IMG/VR virus record: IMGVR_UViG_3300015373_000011
Span: 1 to 44,053 of that record
Direction: 5' to 3' (one strand)
DNA from: a virus
DNA length: 44,053 nt
Under the pieces are notes generated by a model. It was not told where the DNA came from and did not search any database. It saw nothing but the letters and a program-made list of their open reading frames with translations. Shown piece after piece: positions 37,930 to 43,576 of the stretch (positions are counted from its first letter, which is position 1; every line of letters starts with the position of its first letter). The translations under genes were made by a program, and so were the position numbers.

Positions 37930-38455
37930 CGAAGAGAGCCTCCAACTCACTTAGGTCGGCACACTCGGTTTCCCACCGATCCAGTTGACGGCCTTCCTTG
38001 ACGGGATATAGGTCGATATGGCCGGGTGCATCCTGCTTGGCGATCTGCTGGCCCACTTCCCACCAACGGGTGTCGTCCTCGCCCCATTCACGGACTCGGC
38101 CATCACGGGTCAGGAACATAATGCCATCGAACCAAAACTGAAGCATGGAGCCGCATCGACTGCACCGCTGTACGGTGGCCGTTTCCTCCGGGTTGTCCGG
38201 ATTGCTCTCTTCCTTAGTCTCACCGGCTACATGCACAATAGCTGGTACACGGTAGATCGCGTCGGCAATTTCGTTATATACCTTCTCGCAGTTCTCTAGC
38301 GACTGCATCACCTTACGGGCCTTCTCCACGTCAGGCTCCCCATCAGTGAAATCATCGATGTTCACACGATGTGATTTAAGAGAATCATGCAGTTTCGACG
38401 CCAACTTCTCGTCAATTAGCTCATATGCTAGAAATGGATCAAATGCCTTAGCCAT
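37919..38455 (-). CDS. Phage protein of unknown function with CxxC
   Basis: 178 residues. Helical N-terminal half (SLKSHRVNIDDFTDG, NCEKVYNEIADAIYRVPAI), then VQRCSRCGSMLQFWFDGIMF with a C-x-x-C pair and a Trp/Asp-rich C-terminus (REWGEDDTRWWEVG). Starts immediately after the upstream stop (TAA-ATG). Not recognised; one Cys pair alone may pair with His/Cys elsewhere to bind zinc. Confidence 0.7.
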   Translation of the reverse strand: MAKAFDPFLAYELIDEKLASKLHDSLKSHRVNIDDFTDGEPDVEKARKVMQSLENCEKVYNEIADAIYRVPAIVHVAGETKEESNPDNPEETATVQRCSRCGSMLQFWFDGIMFLTRDGRVREWGEDDTRWWEVGQQIAKQDAPGHIDLYPVKEGRQLDRWETECADLSELEALFDEA

Positions 38456-38671
38456 TTAGTCATCATCTTCCCGTTGCACGTTGTTTCGAATGTCGTCTTT
38501 CACTTCGTCCCTCATAACTTCGAGGAATCCTAGCACTAACGCTGGTTCAAGGTCGTCGTACTTCCATCGCCACTGCAATTCGCCTTCTGGTGATAGTCCT
38601 GCTTCGACAGTGATCCTACCTGTTACAAAGAATTCATCTTCATTATCGGGATCAATCAGATGGTCCGTCAT
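38456..38671 (-). CDS. Small acidic protein, 71 residues
   Basis: Acidic and beta-rich: NEDEFFVTGRITVEAGLSPE, LQWRWKYDDLEPALVLGFLE. ATG with AGGAG five bases upstream. Overlaps its upstream neighbour by 16 bases. No family recognised. It is one of a series of small overlapping genes likely expressed early. Confidence 0.65.
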   Translation of the reverse strand: MTDHLIDPDNEDEFFVTGRITVEAGLSPEGELQWRWKYDDLEPALVLGFLEVMRDEVKDDIRNNVQREDDD

Positions 38672-38870
38672 CGTACTCCTGAGCCGGTAGCCCTATGTCA
38701 GTTCGAAGCTTATTGTTAAAAGCTCTTGCAATCATAAGATCGCGCTTCTTCCGCTCTTCCTTTTGCTCAGTTAGCAAGGGACTAGTGGAGAAATAGTGTT
38801 TATCCCACTTCACATAGCTTTCGTAGACCCTAGCTTGGGTCTCTGTCAACGTAGCGGGTATCTTGACCAT
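38652..38870 (-). CDS. Small helical protein, 72 residues
   Basis: From the ATG at 38870, which shares a base with the previous stop (TGATG) and has GAGAGGAAAG upstream; a frame to 38912 is less likely. MVKIPATLTETQARVYESYV starts it, followed by a Lys/Arg/Glu helix (TEQKEERKKRDLMIARAF) and an acidic end. Not recognised. Confidence 0.65.
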   Translation of the reverse strand: MVKIPATLTETQARVYESYVKWDKHYFSTSPLLTEQKEERKKRDLMIARAFNNKLRTDIGLPAQEYDDGPSD

Positions 38871-39064
38871 CACTTTCCTCTCTGTCGCCGGTAGTGGAGT
38901 ATATCGAGGCACACAATACAGTCCGGCTCGCCTCCAACTACGTTTTTCAACTTAGTGCCACATAAAGTGCGTTGTGGCTTGTGTATATCGAGGATATGCA
39001 CGATTTCGCTGAAATTGGGCGGAATCGGTGGCTTTCGGGCCGGATTACGTGCATTAGACTCCAT
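38870..39064 (-). CDS. Small Cys-rich protein, 64 residues
   Basis: IVHILDIHKPQRTLCGTKLKN and GGEPDCIVCLDILHY give three Cys in a C-x(n)-C-x-x-C pattern with a nearby His, the type seen in actinobacterial small proteins that begin with 'H-L-x-x...T-x-CG'. Start ATG preceded closely by GAGGA. Zinc binding is likely; function unknown. Confidence 0.65.
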   Translation of the reverse strand: MESNARNPARKPPIPPNFSEIVHILDIHKPQRTLCGTKLKNVVGGEPDCIVCLDILHYRRQRGK

Positions 39065-39079
39065 TCCTCGTCATTTTAA

Positions 39080-39328
39080 CTATATTTCTATTGTTTCTGG
39101 CTCAATCTCTTCGATTTCAGGCAATTTCTGTTCGACCTTACCCGGCCAGCCAACAAATGTGATACATCCATCAGTTGCGGTATAGCTAACGCCCATGTGA
39201 CCCGCAACTATGTTGCTGCCCGTTGTATATACTCCCGATGCAATCGTTATCTTAGCCCCGTTTGGGCTATGAAAGATCACATCGTTGCCATCACCGATGA
39301 CAGACACGGTTTCTAGTTTTTGCATCAT
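39080..39328 (-). CDS. Small beta-rich protein with ETIEI tail
   Basis: 82-83 residues; start uncertain (ATGs at 39328 and 39325, a GTG at 39343, none with a clear ribosome site). Regular strands VSVIGDGNDVIFHSPNGAK, SGVYTTGSNIVAGHMGVSY suggest a small beta sandwich or pectate-like coil. Ends IEEIEPETIEI, the tail also found at the ends of three unrelated-looking genes here. Function unknown. Confidence 0.65.
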   Translation of the reverse strand: MMQKLETVSVIGDGNDVIFHSPNGAKITIASGVYTTGSNIVAGHMGVSYTATDGCITFVGWPGKVEQKLPEIEEIEPETIEI

Positions 39329-39346
39329 CAGCCAGTATACCACTGC

Positions 39347-39508
39347 TCAAAAATGCTTCTTGGCACAAACGAGCCGACCTTCTCCGTCATGGACAAGGGG
39401 CAGCCCGCACACTTTACAGTCGGGCGTAGTGGAGTATTGGTAGTCCCACGACTCGCCCGCCAAATTGATCCAGATTTCATGTATCACTGCCTTTACACAA
39501 CCAAACAT
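39347..39508 (-). CDS. Small zinc-ribbon-like protein, 53 residues
   Basis: ATG at 39508 overlaps the previous stop (TAATG) and has AGGAAAG four bases upstream; a TTG 21 bases earlier is a poorer choice. TPDCKVCGLPLVHD and GRLVCAKKHF give C-x-x-C and a C/H pair, as in half zinc ribbons. Function unknown. Confidence 0.65.
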   Translation of the reverse strand: MFGCVKAVIHEIWINLAGESWDYQYSTTPDCKVCGLPLVHDGEGRLVCAKKHF

Positions 39509-39897
39509 TAATCTTTCCTGGGTAGCCAACCTGTTATATCTGGACCGTAGCCACCGGCCTCATAATCCTGGCAAGCACATTGACGGCCCCATCCATATCC
39601 AGACCACTTGCCCTTATGTGTGGGGCATTTCTCCAATCTCACCCGTTCTCCTAGATATAGAAGCCGATATAGGAAATTAGACTTCCGAATCGTGATCTGG
39701 TGCTGACGATAATCCTGTACGAGTGCATGCAGTTGTTTACTCGGCCAGTCCTCGGACTCCCCATGCTCCTTGTCAACCGCGTTTATGTATTCATCAATCG
39801 CTTTGCAGAATTCATTAACAGTTGCCTTTCGTTCTGGCGCAAAAGAGCCAGTTACGAACTGAATGTTTTCAATTGGGATTTTCTTGTCTTCACTCAT
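39508..39897 (-). CDS. Phage protein of unknown function, 129 residues
   Basis: Helical first two-thirds (TVNEFCKAIDEYINAVDKE, QLHALVQDYRQHQITIRK), then ERVRLEKCPTHKGKWSGYG and GRQCACQDYEAGGYGPDITG, a Cys/His/Gly-rich end matching a common actinophage pattern (RCPTHKG-x-W-G ... C-x-C ... TGWLP), which probably holds a zinc knuckle. ATGA overlap with its neighbour. Function unknown. Confidence 0.7.
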   Translation of the reverse strand: MSEDKKIPIENIQFVTGSFAPERKATVNEFCKAIDEYINAVDKEHGESEDWPSKQLHALVQDYRQHQITIRKSNFLYRLLYLGERVRLEKCPTHKGKWSGYGWGRQCACQDYEAGGYGPDITGWLPRKD

Positions 39898-40166
39898 TGC
39901 TTAGGCACCAGTATACAAGTTACATCGGCGTTTTCCTGGGTCGTGATGTTCTGAAGGAAAACCTCTACCTCATCCGGCTGATATTCCTGGCCGCACAACA
40001 CCAATGAGTTGATCGGCTCGTCTTCACCTTCCACGCTCCCAAATCCATTCTCAACGAGGAAGTCCGCAAACCGGCTCATAAGTTCATCGACCTGCTCTTC
40101 AGACCAATTCTTATCCTTAGCCCAAAGATACGCCTTCATAAAGAAGACGGGGCTTTCTTCACTCAT
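39894..40166 (-). CDS. Small acidic protein, 90 residues
   Basis: Helical and acidic: AKDKNWSEEQVDELMSRFAD, ENGFGSVEGEDEPIN, QPDEVEVFLQNI. Start overlaps the upstream stop within ATATGAGT. Acidic small proteins of this kind are often host-takeover or anti-restriction mimics of DNA, but nothing specific is visible. Confidence 0.65.
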   Translation of the reverse strand: MSEESPVFFMKAYLWAKDKNWSEEQVDELMSRFADFLVENGFGSVEGEDEPINSLVLCGQEYQPDEVEVFLQNITTQENADVTCILVPKQ

Positions 40167-40447
40167 ATCTCAATTACCTCACATTCCGATTTTGCCTCTG
40201 CTATTCCCTCGGCTATCTCTCCATCTACTGGCACATAGATAAGTGTCCAGTTTTCCTCAAAGCGATCCCAATTGTGAAATTCAAATGGGTCCGAACTTGT
40301 AAATTCTGCTTTGTAAGTAGAACCCACCATCTTAAGAGTCACATCTTGTTGTGTACGAACGTTTAGAACTTCGTAATCAGCTATAGCGGTAGTGTCTTTA
40401 GCCTTCCAACGCCAAATCTGGCCGACCTTACGCTCTGGCAGACTCAT
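40163..40447 (-). CDS. GQIWxW small protein, paralogue 1
   Basis: 94 residues. LPERKVGQIWRWKA at the start and NWDRFEENWTLIYVPVD near the end match the neighbouring gene at 40444 (LPRREIGQIWEWYS, EQWRLVP) in length and plan, so the two arose by tandem duplication. It looks like a small SH3-like beta barrel, with a Trp-containing strand at each end. Ends CEVIEI. Start and the previous stop overlap in ATATGAGT. Function unknown. Confidence 0.75.
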   Translation of the reverse strand: MSLPERKVGQIWRWKAKDTTAIADYEVLNVRTQQDVTLKMVGSTYKAEFTSSDPFEFHNWDRFEENWTLIYVPVDGEIAEGIAEAKSECEVIEI

Positions 40448-40728
40448 ATCTCAAGTGTCTCTCTTGATTCCGGTTCTTCTACTTGCTCGGGTTCTTTCTC
40501 TGGCACAAGACGCCACTGCTCGGGACCATCTTGGTCAATCCACTTATCCTCGTAGGTAAAGATGTCTCCTACTTCTGAATAGCCATTTTCATCTTTAATA
40601 ACTTCTAATTCCCAAGTATGTAGCGCTGACTCTGTTCTACTTACGATTTTGTAGACTTCTACTGCTTGATTCCCGTCAGCGGAATACCATTCCCATATTT
40701 GGCCTATTTCCCTACGAGGAAGATTCAT
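40444..40728 (-). CDS. GQIWxW small protein, paralogue 2
   Basis: 94 residues; first gene after the duplicated promoter cassette. AAGGAC nine bases before the ATG. GQIWEWYSADGNQAVEVYKI, HTWELEVIKDENGYSEVGD and a DGPEQWRLVPEKE segment, then an acidic tail ending RETLEI. Sister of the gene at 40163. A structured leader (40761-40799) and about 145 bases of untranslated RNA precede it. Confidence 0.75.
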   Translation of the reverse strand: MNLPRREIGQIWEWYSADGNQAVEVYKIVSRTESALHTWELEVIKDENGYSEVGDIFTYEDKWIDQDGPEQWRLVPEKEPEQVEEPESRETLEI

Positions 40729-40760
40729 TGCGAATTGTCCTTATGGTCAATTGAGGGGAT

Positions 40761-40799
40761 ACCGGGAGGCTGTCCATGACCTCAGCCTTTGGTCCCGGT
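40761..40799 (-). promoter_or_regulatory. Structured leader hairpin before paralogue 2
   Basis: ACCGGGA pairs with TCCCGGT; within it GGCTG pairs with CAGCC around a ten-base loop, so the whole forms a long two-part stem. A second stem (GACTC/GAGTC) lies at 40817-40838. This may be a regulatory leader or a third small RNA. No known riboswitch was recognised. Confidence 0.5.
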
Positions 40800-40879
40800 C
40801 CCTTTCTCTGCCTCAGACTCAATCGCCCAGACGAGTCATTGTTTGGTTTTTGAAGAGCCGTCAGGATGGAGACCGGAAC

Positions 40880-40888
40880 AGAATAGCA
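40880..40888 (-). promoter_or_regulatory. Extended -10 promoter P2 (GTGCTATTCT)
   Basis: Minus-strand TGC-TATTCT, in TTGTGCTATTCT, directly after terminator 40897-40922. No -35. Would drive the paralogue pair and the downstream small genes. Confidence 0.55.
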
Positions 40889-40896
40889 CAAGAACG

Positions 40897-40922
40897 AAAA
40901 CGACCCCCTGGGTCTCAGAGGG
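40897..40922 (-). terminator. Terminator T2
   Basis: Minus-strand CCCTCTG-AGACC-CAGGGGG (7 pairs, one G-U), followed by TCGTTTTCGTTC. It would end RNA started at P1 (40985). Confidence 0.6.
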
Positions 40923-40978
40923 CCGAATCCGTTGGTCTCTTCGTTTGGGTTCCGGCCCGACGAAGTTGACCTATTTCG
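40897..40978 (-). ncRNA. Candidate small RNA, about 80 bases
   Basis: Lies between promoter P1 and terminator T2 with no ORF. CTTCGT and ACGAAG form a six-pair stem that encloses GGG-CCGGAA-CCC; a GATTCGGCCC follows just before the terminator. The unit is transcribed toward the paralogue pair but should end before it. No family recognised; existence rests on the promoter and terminator calls. Confidence 0.45.
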
Positions 40979-40984
40979 AAAGAG

Positions 40985-40993
40985 AGGATAGCA
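40985..40993 (-). promoter_or_regulatory. Extended -10 promoter P1 (GTGCTATCCT)
   Basis: Minus-strand TGC-TATCCT within TTTGTGCTATCCT, immediately downstream of terminator 41001-41019. Its would-be -35 position lies in the terminator stem, so recognition must rest on the extended -10. Confidence 0.55.
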
Positions 40994-41000
40994 CAAAGAG

Positions 41001-41019
41001 AAAACCCCCGGTGCGGAGG
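41001..41019 (-). terminator. Terminator T1
   Basis: Minus-strand CCTCCG-CAC-CGGGGG then TTTTCTCTTTG. Ends transcription of the two genes at 41094-41593. Confidence 0.6.
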
Positions 41020-41093
41020 TAAGAACAACTCCGGGTACCGAGGGCTTCTCTGCACGGTGTTCGGTGACCCTTCCCAAGCTGGGCCGAATCGGA

Positions 41094-41390
41094 CTATATC
41101 AGATCGTCAGCGAAATCGACGCCCTCTACCTTGACCAAAGATAAGAGCTTACGAATGTCATCTTCCTGGCCTTCTTCTATTCCCATTTCGTCCATTAGTT
41201 CAAAAGCAACTGCTTCTGCTTCTTCTCTAGTAGGAGGTTCAAAACCATCCTCTAGTTGGAATAACGAAATGGCCGCGTGCGTTACGTCAATATTAACCGT
41301 ATAAGGCCCGTTCTCTACATAGCCCTCCTCCTCAAGAGCGTTAATAAGTACGCAGGCATAAACAGCATCAGTTCTTAGATCATTAGACAT
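41094..41390 (-). CDS. Small acidic protein, 98 residues
   Basis: ATG at 41390 with GAGAGGAAAAA upstream. Acidic and helical: RTDAVYACVLINALEEEGYV, PTREEAEAVAFELMDEMGIE, EDDIRKLLSLVKVEG. A central strand (YTVNIDVTHAAISLFQ) suggests a compact alpha/beta fold. Not recognised. Second gene of the two-gene unit that ends at terminator T1. Confidence 0.7.
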   Translation of the reverse strand: MSNDLRTDAVYACVLINALEEEGYVENGPYTVNIDVTHAAISLFQLEDGFEPPTREEAEAVAFELMDEMGIEEGQEDDIRKLLSLVKVEGVDFADDLI

Positions 41391-41401
41391 TTTTTCCTCT
41401 C

Positions 41402-41593
41402 TCACTCGTACTTTCGAACTTTCCACGAAAGCTTATCAGTCTCTTGTTCGACAAACGAAACGGGGGGCTTCTCAAGTGGACTACCACAAATTCCACAAAT
41501 TCCGGGTGAAGCGGGCCGATATGTAGGGGCAGAAAGCACACCAGCTTTAAGTGGGTCGTGAGAAGCACACTTAGGGTTAGAACATTTAGCCAT
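41402..41593 (-). CDS. Zinc-ribbon-like protein, 63 residues
   Basis: MAKCSNPKCASHDPL then PGICGICGSPLEKP: C-x(4)-C-x-x-H plus C-x-x-C, a zinc knuckle pair. No ribosome-binding site; TGC-TAAGCT ends six bases before the ATG, so the message is probably leaderless. First gene of the early-type minus-strand cluster at its right end. Confidence 0.7.
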   Translation of the reverse strand: MAKCSNPKCASHDPLKAGVLSAPTYRPASPGICGICGSPLEKPPVSFVEQETDKLSWKVRKYE

Positions 41594-41599
41594 TTGTAG

Positions 41600-41608
41600 A
41601 GCTTAGCA
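41600..41608 (-). promoter_or_regulatory. Extended -10 promoter (GTGCTAAGCT)
   Basis: Minus-strand TGC-TAAGCT, six bases before the ATG at 41593, giving a leaderless transcript. No good -35. Same GTGCTANNNT element as at 8284, 34407, 40880 and 40985. Confidence 0.55.
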
Positions 41609-42040
41609 CTTAAGCGAAATAAGTGTGGGGGTATTGCAGAATGTCCATATAGACAAAATGGATAATACACAACGTAACTTATTCGCATTAAGTTGTGCGT
41701 GGGAACTTAATATACATAAGTGCAAGCCTAGGGTGAAAATCGTACAACGTAACGTATTTGTCCCCCGGATGGGGTAAGTGGAATACCCAGGGGGGTGAGG
41801 GGGGTGCTGCAATGTGGTGTAGGGCGTTGTACTACAGAAGGGGTACAAACATGCTTTAGGTGTCTTGAGCAATGACGAGCTTTACCCCAAATTGGGGACA
41901 CGTTTTCTGGGGTATGGGGTATGGTCTATGTACCCTAACTAGTTACTCTTGTACTACCTACGGATTACCCTATGGGCCTAATTTAGAAGTCTTGAGCAAA
42001 GTTGCTGGAATTTTCTTGAGCAACTTTTGGGGGGGAACGT
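41609..42040. other. Gene-poor regulatory zone with repeats and G-runs
   Basis: No convincing gene in about 430 bases. It holds two ACAACGTAAC copies (41669-41678, 41744-41753), three TCTTGAGCAA copies, a hairpin AAAGTTGCT/AGCAACTTT (41998-42027), and plus-strand G-runs at about 41770-41930 (GGGGGG-TGA-GGGGGG and three GGGG within 41892-41920). Could be a replication, packaging or terminal-repeat boundary region. Confidence 0.5.
41863..42023 (+). repeat. TCTTGAGCAA, three direct copies
   Basis: Exact copies at 41863-41872, 41990-41999 and 42014-42023. The last two flank and partly form a 9-pair hairpin. Spacing is 127 and 24 bases. Probable protein-binding sites. Confidence 0.6.
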
Positions 42041-42313
42041 GTGTTCGGAAAACTACCTATTTTACGATCAAAAAAGTGCCGATTTGCAGGGGTTTTGCAA
42101 ATACGAACGTATGTTCCCCTTGTCGGCCTGGCTGCGGTCTGCTCTGATGATGAGCGTCGCCGAGCAGTCGAATCAGCGACTCGCCCCCTGGCAGGGGGGC
42201 AGAAGATCGCTCATGCGGCCCAGCGTGAGTGGAGCGAAGCTGAGGCTTCGGAGAAGCACAAGTGCGCTAGCGTGGGATGCCACGCGCCCTGGGCGGGCAA
42301 TGCGCTTGTGTGA
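42041..42313 (+). CDS. Possible small or broken gene at the GC shift
   Basis: Doubtful. The frame from about 42120 to the TGA at 42313 reads like protein (SDDERRRAVESATRPLAGG, AHAAQREWSEAEASEKHK, CASVGCHAPWAG), with a C-x(4)-C pair, but the first 25 residues look random and no ribosome site is present. It could be a decayed gene whose 5' end was replaced, since base composition changes within it. Confidence 0.3.
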   Translation: MFGKLPILRSKKCRFAGVLQIRTYVPLVGLAAVCSDDERRRAVESATRPLAGGQKIAHAAQREWSEAEASEKHKCASVGCHAPWAGNALV

Positions 42314-42869
42314 GGGACCGAAAAGGTAGGCACCTGCCCGAGCTATGATGAATCATGCGTATGCACGCATGCGGTGCGTCGAGCCTTAACAGGCCGGACC
42401 TAACGCAATGCGAAGCGCGCAGGGGTGACACATGCCCTGATTCTATGCCCGCATAACCCCTTTGTACGCTTGCCCGTGTGTTGCGTAACGGCTGCTGCCG
42501 TGCGGATAGCTGAGAGCTTAGGGGAGGGACTTCCGATCCCGAGTAACGACCGCTGGACGCAAACGGGGCGCGCGTATGCACGCATCCGAAAGCACCGCAG
42601 TACCGATGCGCGGAGGGTATCCGATGCGCTGAGGGAGCCAGTGTGGGGAAGGTGTATGCACGCATACTCGGTATGCACGCATGCCCTGGGACCGCCAGCG
42701 GGTAAAAAATCCACGGAACGTTTGCGTGACCGTGCGGGGGCGACGTAAGGGCCTTGCGCTGCGAGCTTATGCCCAGCCAACCTACTCGCCCGAATCCACC
42801 CTCGCACGGTGCGCTTACGCCAGCACCCCTCAGCGAACCGATAACCCCTGCAACAAAAGGAGAAATTCG
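42314..42869. other. GC-rich stretch without a clear gene
   Basis: About 550 bases, visibly GC-richer than the rest, containing four of the five TATGCACGCAT copies and several CGATGCG/GCGCATG-like words. Open frames here on both strands look like chance frames in GC-rich DNA. Probably regulatory, upstream of the plus-strand small genes. Confidence 0.5.
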
Positions 42870-43102
42870 ATGAGCCGCTACACGAACGCGGAGCGCATGG
42901 CGCTCACCCCCTACGAGGATGTCACCCTCGACGTGGACGCAGAGTACGACTTCGATTGGGAGTCGTGGGAGAAGGCCGAGCAGGAGCAGGCCAAGCAGGA
43001 CCACGGCCGTAAGGCCGAGCCGCAGGACTAGCCTCACCTAGCCCCACCCTGTAGGGTGCTGACGTAAGCGTGCAAACAATCGAACAGGAGGTATGCACGC
43101 AT
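42360..43102 (+). repeat. TATGCACGCAT repeat, five copies
   Basis: Exact copies at 42360-42370, 42575-42585, 42655-42665, 42672-42682 and 43092-43102. The first is part of a CATGCGT-ATGC-ACGCATG inverted repeat (42354-42371); the last lies between a ribosome site and start codon. Irregular spacing suggests binding sites for a phage protein. Confidence 0.8.
42870..43031 (+). CDS. Small acidic protein, 53 residues
   Basis: ATG with AAAGGAG eight bases upstream. Begins MSRYTNAERMALTPYEDVTL and continues acidic and helical (DAEYDFDWESWEKAEQEQAK). GC-rich, host-like codon use. First of a run of plus-strand small genes resembling those in terminal repeats of large Streptomyces phages, often expressed first after infection. 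Function unknown. Confidence 0.75.
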   Translation: MSRYTNAERMALTPYEDVTLDVDAEYDFDWESWEKAEQEQAKQDHGRKAEPQD

Positions 43103-43208
43103 GCCGGATATGTACGGGGATACGCTTGGCTCGAAGCTTCTTCGAGCGGCCACCATCGCCATCGGCGGTTTGATAACCGCTGCCATCGCAGTCACCATCG
43201 GACTCTAG
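43101..43208 (+). CDS. 35-residue membrane peptide
   Basis: AGGAGG eight bases before the ATG; the spacer between them is a TATGCACGCAT repeat. Short polar N-terminus (MPDMYGDTLGSKLLRAA) then one membrane helix (ATIAIGGLITAAIAVTIGL). A single-helix peptide expressed early may alter the host membrane. Good ribosome site and coding-like sequence support it despite its size. Confidence 0.65.
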   Translation: MPDMYGDTLGSKLLRAATIAIGGLITAAIAVTIGL

Positions 43209-43218
43209 GAGAGTCACC

Positions 43219-43317
43219 ATGTGCAACGAACGTTGCCGCAAGCTGCTCGAAAGTCTGCTTAAGCAGGCTGAGGAACTGGCGAGAGAACTCGCCCGGATCG
43301 AAGGGAACGCCGCATGA
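43219..43317 (+). CDS. 32-residue helical peptide
   Basis: Begins MCNERCRKLLESLLKQAEEL and continues as an amphipathic helix with two N-terminal Cys. Stop overlaps the next start (ATGA). The ribosome site (GGAG) is eight bases upstream. A tiny but plausible gene linked to its neighbours. Confidence 0.55.
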   Translation: MCNERCRKLLESLLKQAEELARELARIEGNAA

Positions 43318-43562
43318 AGCACAATCAGCCCCTTGCGGGAAGCTGGCGAAGCAATCCCGGCAACTGGCGCACTCGCGCCGATGCCAAGCAGCCCTATCAC
43401 AGGGCTGGCGTAGCACGACGCTCCACCATCGGAATCTCCGGGATGGTCGAGCTTGCCCTCGTCAGAGGGCACCGGCACACCATGGCTCCGGAGGAGGACC
43501 CGATGCTCAACGAGCCTCGCACCACGGCCCGAGAGCGTCGGCGGCAGCGGCGTAGCCGCTAG
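43314..43562 (+). CDS. Small basic protein, 82 residues
   Basis: MKHNQPLAGSWRSNPGNWRT, a Gly/Ala/Arg-rich middle and a strongly basic end (ARERRRQRRSR). Coupled to the gene before it by ATGA overlap and followed after 14 bases by the next gene. Arg-rich tails suggest nucleic-acid binding. Not recognised. Confidence 0.65.
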   Translation: MKHNQPLAGSWRSNPGNWRTRADAKQPYHRAGVARRSTIGISGMVELALVRGHRHTMAPEEDPMLNEPRTTARERRRQRRSR

Positions 43563-43576
43563 AAGGGAGATCGCTC

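Noticed and set aside
38525-38545. GTGCTAGGAT on the minus strand like the promoter at 8283
   Set aside because: It lies inside a coding gene where the bases encode a normal stretch (LVLGFLE), with no start codon suitably placed; could be chance.
40712-41077. 121-residue minus-strand frame across the promoter cassette
   Set aside because: It spans two terminators and two promoter-like sites, has no ribosome site, and its sequence is low in protein character.
42267-43037. 256-residue minus-strand frame at the right end
   Set aside because: Antisense to a gene with a strong ribosome site; composition is typical of chance frames in GC-rich DNA.
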